Assembly (NCBI GenBank): GCA_964497955.1 | Contig: CAZCFQ010000081.1 | Location: 1 to 9,175, forward strand | Source of the DNA: PWPR01 sp964497955 | Lineage (GTDB): Bacteria > Bacillota > UBA994 > PWPR01 | Direction of reading: 5' to 3' | DNA length: 9,175 bases | Shown here: positions 6,102 to 9,175 of the stretch, in pieces | Numbering within the stretch: the first letter of the stretch is position 1 | Layout of the letters: every line of letters starts with the position of its first letter | The notes under the pieces: model-generated | Database searches by the model: none | What the model was told of the DNA's origin: nothing | What the model saw: only the letters and a program-made list of their open reading frames with translations | Made by a program: the position numbers and the translations under genes

Positions 6102-6119
6102 AATTCCTCCCATTAGTAC

Positions 6120-6144
6120 AAAAAGCCAACTTATTAAGTTGGCT
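6120..6144 (-). terminator. Terminator after the lipoprotein gene, abutting the next ribosome binding site
   Basis: Minus-strand AGCCAACTT-AAT-AAGTTGGCT (6124-6144) is a perfect 9-bp stem with a three-base loop, followed by five T residues (6120-6124). It begins 5 bases after the lipoprotein TAA stop. Only about 10 bases separate its T run from the GGAGG of the M20 gene, so no promoter fits between them. Confidence 0.88.
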
Positions 6145-6149
6145 AATAT

Positions 6150-6554
6150 TTATTTAACTTCAAACTCAACACTAGTTTCATACTCATCATTAATATATAA
6201 TCTTACTTCATAAGAACCGACGGGCCAATCATCATCTGGCTTACTTAAGTTAAAGTAAAAATCTGTTTTAAGATCTTCAACTTCCATTTCTGCTGAATCA
6301 ATAAATACCTCTTCTTCTCCTAAGTAATACCATTCTCCTTTTATAGTTGTAATCCCTGGAGCATTATCTAAAACTCCTAATACAAAGATTTCAGGAGTAT
6401 CAGTCTCAAATTGATCAGTCAGTATAAAATCATTTTCGCCCATTTTTGCCATGGTTAAGTCTTTATAATTTGCTGTTGTAAACTCAGCTTCACAGCTACA
6501 ACCACTAGCAATAATAACAATAATTGATAAAACAATTAAGAGTTTAACATTCAT
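6150..6554 (-). CDS. Small lipoprotein, paralogue of the neighbouring zinc-ribbon protein's outer domain
   Basis: This is a 134-residue exported protein. Residues 1-18 (MNVKLLIVLSIIVIIASG) form a lipoprotein signal peptide and Cys19 is the likely lipidated residue. The lipobox A-S-G-C has Ala instead of the usual Leu at -3, and a second cysteine at 21 is close. The mature part is acidic and beta-rich, ending W-P-V-G-S-Y-E-V-R-L-Y-I-N (110-122) then D-E-Y-E-T. It matches residues ~113-219 of the zinc-ribbon protein encoded just upstream: F-x-T-D-T-P-x-I, then K/Q-G-E-W-x-Y, P-D-x-x-W-P-x-G-x-Y-E, Y-I-N-x-E-Y-E-T and E-F at the end. This indicates tandem duplication. The repeat-like W-P-x-G-x-Y-E-x-x-x-Y-I-N pattern suggests an Ig-like fold (inference); no catalytic motif is seen. 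The upstream gene's TGA stop (6560-6562) lies in the AGGTGA ribosome binding site, 8 bases (from AGG) before this ATG, indicating coupling. Confidence 0.83.
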   Translation of the reverse strand: MNVKLLIVLSIIVIIASGCSCEAEFTTANYKDLTMAKMGENDFILTDQFETDTPEIFVLGVLDNAPGITTIKGEWYYLGEEEVFIDSAEMEVEDLKTDFYFNLSKPDDDWPVGSYEVRLYINDEYETSVEFEVK

Positions 6555-6559
6555 TCATA

Positions 6560-7219
6560 TCACCTGATACTAAATTCTTTAGTTGTCTCATACTCTCCAT
6601 TTATATAGATATTAATTTCATAAGCTCCTGTAGGCCAACCATTATCTGGTATCGTAAATGAAAAATATGCATTCTGATTCTCTTCCGTTGTATAAAGTTC
6701 TGCCACTGCTACTTGCTGACTCTCATAAACCCATTCTCCCTGAATAGGAGTGCCTATATCAAGTCCAGTAATAAAGAATGTAGCATATATCGCTGGTGTA
6801 TCAGTTGCAAAAGTATCTGTCACTGCAGTGGGTGCATAAGTAGTAGAGTCTATTGCTGAAGCCACTTCTAAACTTGCAATATTACTACCAAAAAACATCG
6901 TATAAGCTACAAAACCTACAGCAACCAAAATAATAATTAATAGTAATTTTTTAATAATACCTCTTTTTTTCTTTGGTTTTTCATAACCGGAGTTAAATTT
7001 GATTTCGCCGCTAGTACCTATTCGTTTTTCTTTACCCTTAAAAAAAGTCTTTTGATTACCTATACCTTCTTGCAAGCTGCTATGGTTTTGCATAGGCTGT
7101 CTAGTTGTATAATTTTGACTTGAAGTCTGACCTTGTGATCCTTGATCTAAACTTGCACCACAACTAGTACAAAACTTAGAACCATCAGCAACTTCACTAC
7201 CACAATTTTTACAATACAT
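6560..7219 (-). CDS. Zinc-ribbon membrane protein with extracytoplasmic Ig-like domain
   Basis: This 219-residue protein has three parts. Residues 1-23 are a zinc ribbon with C-x-x-C pairs at Cys3/Cys6 and Cys17/Cys20 (MYCKNCGSEVADGSKFCTSC). Residues ~25-88 are a low-complexity Q/S/G-rich then strongly basic linker ending K-P-K-K-K-R-G-I-I-K-K. Residues ~91-109 form one transmembrane helix, so the zinc ribbon should be cytoplasmic and the C-terminus outside, following the positive-inside rule. Residues ~113-219 are a beta-rich domain with W-P-T-G-A-Y-E-I-N-I-Y-I-N, shared with the lipoprotein encoded next. Its function is unknown; it could sense or bind something at the surface and report through the zinc ribbon (inference). 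GAGG lies 7 bases before the ATG. The 177-base gap upstream separates it from the aldo/keto reductase and carries a possible SigB-type promoter. With the lipoprotein it forms a two-gene unit. Confidence 0.85.
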   Translation of the reverse strand: MYCKNCGSEVADGSKFCTSCGASLDQGSQGQTSSQNYTTRQPMQNHSSLQEGIGNQKTFFKGKEKRIGTSGEIKFNSGYEKPKKKRGIIKKLLLIIILVAVGFVAYTMFFGSNIASLEVASAIDSTTYAPTAVTDTFATDTPAIYATFFITGLDIGTPIQGEWVYESQQVAVAELYTTEENQNAYFSFTIPDNGWPTGAYEINIYINGEYETTKEFSIR

Positions 7220-7297
7220 CTTTTTCCCTCATTCCTATATTAAATTTTTAACTAAATATATTGCTACTAACCTGTGTAGTAAGAGACTTAACTAATC

Positions 7298-7324
7298 AAA
7301 CCCCCTTTTTACAAAAAAGTAAAC
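7298..7324 (-). promoter_or_regulatory. Candidate SigB-type promoter of the zinc-ribbon/lipoprotein pair
   Basis: On the minus strand GTTTAC (7319-7324) is followed by a 15-base spacer and GGGTTT (7298-7303). The B. subtilis SigB consensus is about GTTTAA, 12-15 bases, GGGTAT, so each box has one mismatch and the spacer is at the upper limit. Transcription would start near 7291, giving a leader of about 72 bases. I found no good SigA-type promoter in the same gap. This is a motif match by eye in A/T- and G-run sequence, so chance is possible. Confidence 0.38.
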
Positions 7325-7358
7325 GCAACCACTTTAAAATGATAAAGCAATTATCTTA

Positions 7359-7393
7359 GTTATATTTTATTACATTCTCTGTATAAATATAAC
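7359..7393. repeat. 9-bp inverted repeat downstream of the aldo/keto reductase gene
   Basis: GTTATATTT (7359-7367) and AAATATAAC (7385-7393) are perfect inverted copies around a 17-base spacer, starting 3 bases after the reductase stop codon. The arms are A+T-rich and no T run follows on the minus strand, so it is a poor terminator. It could be a weak 3' hairpin or a protein-binding site; function is not assignable. Confidence 0.4.
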
Positions 7394-7396
7394 CCT

Positions 7397-8416
7397 TTAT
7401 TGATGATTTTTTAAAAATTGTTCATAATCTTTTAAGTTTTTCTGTAATAACTCCGGAGTATTCAAGCCATATGGACATCTTTCGACACATTGATTACAAT
7501 GTAGACAATCATTTACCTTATCCATCTCCTTTTGCCACTCAGGTGTTAAGAAATTTTGATATACTGCTCTACGTAAGAGAAGCGACATTCTTGCAGCATT
7601 ATTAATCTTGATTCCTACAGGGCATGGCATACAGTATCCACAGCCTCTACAAAAATCTCCTGCCAGTTCATCCTGATATTTCTTTATCAATGCTTTAACT
7701 TCTTCATCCAAGATAGGAGGGTTTTTCTCGTAATTTAAAAACTCATCTAATTCCCACTCATGTTGTATACCCCAAATTGGCACAAGATTTTCAAATTTCC
7801 TCATAAAAACAAAAGCTGCCTTAGCATTGTCTATTAAGCCTCCAGCAAGTGCTTTCATAGCAATGACACCTATATTTTTCTTCTTTGCTCTTTCAATTAA
7901 TGCTAAATCTCTTTCTGAAGAAATCAAGCTTAGTGGAAATTGAATAGTTTCATATAAACCACTATCTACAGCTTCTTCTGCCACTTCTATACTGTGAGAA
8001 GTAATTCCTATATGTCTAATTTTACCTTCATTTTTTGCTTGCAAAAATGTTTCATATAAGCCACCTTCATCTCCTGGTTTTGGGACAAATTTCATATTAT
8101 GAAACTGATAGATATCTATATAGTTTGTTTTTAAGTTGCTTAAGCTTGTTTCTAAATGTTGTTTGATTTCTTGACTAGTTTTTCCATGACTCTTAGTAGC
8201 AATGATTATATTTTCTCTTACATCACTTAAAGCATTTCCTAGTTTTTCTTCACTATCACTATATGCCCGTGCTGTATCAAAAAATGTAACTCCCGACTCA
8301 TAAGCTTTTCTTAAAATAGGGATAGATTCGTCCATAGATTTCCTTTGAATTGGTAAAGCTCCATACCCCATACGAGTAATCTTTAGTCCAGTTTTACCCA
8401 AAATCATTTTTTCCAT
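7397..8416 (-). CDS. Aldo/keto reductase with C-terminal double [4Fe-4S] domain
   Basis: This 339-residue protein has an N-terminal NADPH-type aldo/keto reductase barrel (about 1-250) and a ferredoxin-like tail. The barrel keeps the catalytic tetrad: Asp47 and Tyr52 in F-D-T-A-R-A-Y, Lys75 in A-T-K-S-H, and His106 in Y-Q-F-H-N. The tail carries two cysteine sets, C256-x2-C259-x2-C262-x2-C265-P and C304-x2-C307-x2-C310-x3-C314-P, enough for two [4Fe-4S] clusters. This fusion is common in anaerobic clostridia and archaea and suggests electrons move between the clusters and a reducible carbonyl substrate; the substrate is unknown. The Fe-S tail is evidence for an anaerobic lifestyle (inference). 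AAAGGAGA with about 8 bases of spacing supports the ATG at 8416. The gene begins 15 bases after the rho stop, so it probably shares the rho transcript. No clear terminator follows it. Confidence 0.93.
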   Translation of the reverse strand: MEKMILGKTGLKITRMGYGALPIQRKSMDESIPILRKAYESGVTFFDTARAYSDSEEKLGNALSDVRENIIIATKSHGKTSQEIKQHLETSLSNLKTNYIDIYQFHNMKFVPKPGDEGGLYETFLQAKNEGKIRHIGITSHSIEVAEEAVDSGLYETIQFPLSLISSERDLALIERAKKKNIGVIAMKALAGGLIDNAKAAFVFMRKFENLVPIWGIQHEWELDEFLNYEKNPPILDEEVKALIKKYQDELAGDFCRGCGYCMPCPVGIKINNAARMSLLLRRAVYQNFLTPEWQKEMDKVNDCLHCNQCVERCPYGLNTPELLQKNLKDYEQFLKNHQ

Positions 8417-8431
8417 ATTAAGACTCTCCTT

Positions 8432-9175
8432 TTATTGGTTAAACACTTGTTCAATTATTTGTAAGAAATCATTATTATTTTTACTTAATCTTAAATTTTT
8501 GATTATTTCTTGAGTTTGGTTAATACTAGTATCAGGGTTGATATTGTTTCTAAGTTTCCAAATAACATCTAGCTTATCTTTTTCTATTAATAGTTCTTCT
8601 CTCCTAGTTCCACTTCTAATAATATCAATCGCTGGATAAACATGTCTTTGTGCAAGCTTTCTATCAAGGTGGAGTTCCATATTTCCAGTTCCTTTAAACT
8701 CCTCATAAATAACATCATCCATCCTGCTACCTGTGTTTACTAAAGCAGTAGCAATAATCGTCAAACTACCTCCATCTTCCATGTTTCTTGCTGCTCCATA
8801 AAAGCTTTTAGGATTGTATAAAGCTGCTGGGTCAAGTCCTCCTGAAAGTGTTCTGCCACTTGGGCTTACTACCAGGTTAGATGCTCTAGCTAATCTTGTG
8901 ATACTATCAAGTAAAATTACAACATCTCTACCATGTTCAACTAATCTTTTAGCTCTTTCATTTATCATCTCTGCCAATCTTACATGATTTTCTGGCCTTT
9001 CATCAAAAGTCGATGCTAAAACCTCTGCTCTTTTACTAACAGAACGCTCCATCTCTGTTACTTCTTCTGGTCTTTCATCAATTAGAAGTATTATCAAATG
9101 TGCTTCTGGATGATTTTCTTCAATACTCTGAGCTAAGCTTTTTAGTATAGTAGTTTTACCAGCCATTGGTGGAGA
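8432..9175 (-). CDS. rho: Transcription termination factor Rho, C-terminal ATPase domain (5'-truncated by window edge)
   Basis: Rho is a ring-shaped hexameric RNA helicase that ends transcription using ATP. Only the last 248 residues are in the window; the N-terminal RNA-binding domain lies beyond base 9175. The fragment begins in the P-loop (SPPMAGKTT) and continues with I-D-E-R-P-E-E-V-T-E-M (34-44 of the fragment), the Walker B strand V-V-I-L-L-D-S-I-T-R-L-A-R-A, the Q-loop region S-G-R-T-L-S-G-G-L-D-P-A-A-L-Y-x-P-K, and the R-loop/arginine-finger region G-S-R-M-D-D-V-I-Y-E-E-F-K-G-T-G-N-M-E-L. All are diagnostic of Rho. In most Rho proteins the P-loop reads PPKAGKT; here the first lysine is Met, while the invariant GKT lysine is kept. 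The end, after a short Q/N/K-rich tail, is normal. The aldo/keto reductase gene follows 15 bases later. Confidence 0.97.
   Translation of the reverse strand, partial: SPPMAGKTTILKSLAQSIEENHPEAHLIILLIDERPEEVTEMERSVSKRAEVLASTFDERPENHVRLAEMINERAKRLVEHGRDVVILLDSITRLARASNLVVSPSGRTLSGGLDPAALYNPKSFYGAARNMEDGGSLTIIATALVNTGSRMDDVIYEEFKGTGNMELHLDRKLAQRHVYPAIDIIRSGTRREELLIEKDKLDVIWKLRNNINPDTSINQTQEIIKNLRLSKNNNDFLQIIEQVFNQ

Noticed and set aside
7359..7393. Terminator for the aldo/keto reductase transcript
   Set aside because: The inverted repeat has only A+T-rich arms, a 17-base loop and no following T run on the minus strand. It is kept only as an inverted repeat.
1..9175. CRISPR array, insertion sequence, phage or other mobile element
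   Set aside because: No spaced direct repeats, transposase or integrase motifs, or attachment-like duplications were seen on either strand. Gene order and base composition look uniform.

Overview
The window is A+T-rich (about one third G+C by eye). Every gene I can support is on the minus strand, so transcription runs from high to low coordinates. Low-G+C Firmicute traits are consistent throughout: strong GGAGG-type ribosome binding sites 7-8 bases from the starts, short gaps, compact hairpin-plus-T terminators, a SigB-type sigma factor, and DUF951 and DUF948 proteins. An aldo/keto reductase with two ferredoxin-like cysteine clusters suggests an anaerobe, so a clostridial or halanaerobial-type organism is my best inference. 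The species cannot be read from this sequence.

In transcription order, the window opens inside rho (C-terminal 248 residues), followed 15 bases later by an iron-sulfur aldo/keto reductase. A 177-base gap carries a possible SigB-type promoter. It precedes a pair of paralogous surface proteins: a zinc-ribbon membrane protein and a small lipoprotein sharing the same extracytoplasmic domain. A perfect hairpin terminator follows, placed directly against the ribosome binding site of an M20-family amidohydrolase, which ends in its own terminator. Next is metK with a SigA-type promoter, a very short leader (no room for a SAM riboswitch) and a terminator overlapping its stop codon.

The most interesting unit lies at 1556-3450. 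It encodes one polypeptide with an RsbV/SpoIIAA-like STAS domain joined to an RsbW/SpoIIAB-like anti-sigma kinase, then a SigB-family sigma factor whose start codon overlaps the kinase stop (TAATG), then a small DUF948 membrane protein. In Bacillus the antagonist and anti-sigma factor are separate proteins that switch partners. Here both are in one chain, which changes the stoichiometry and geometry of the switch. In B. subtilis a DUF948 protein (YtxG) belongs to the SigB regulon, which fits this grouping.

After the terminator at 1556-1576 comes a last run of three genes: a membrane-anchored, propeller-like protein of unknown function, a DUF3343 (putative Se/S carrier-like) protein and a DUF951 protein (YyzM-like) cut by the window edge. 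Their spacing (10 and 21 bases) suggests co-transcription. No RNA genes, insertion sequences, CRISPR arrays or phage genes are visible, and no gene-free stretch exceeds 300 bases.
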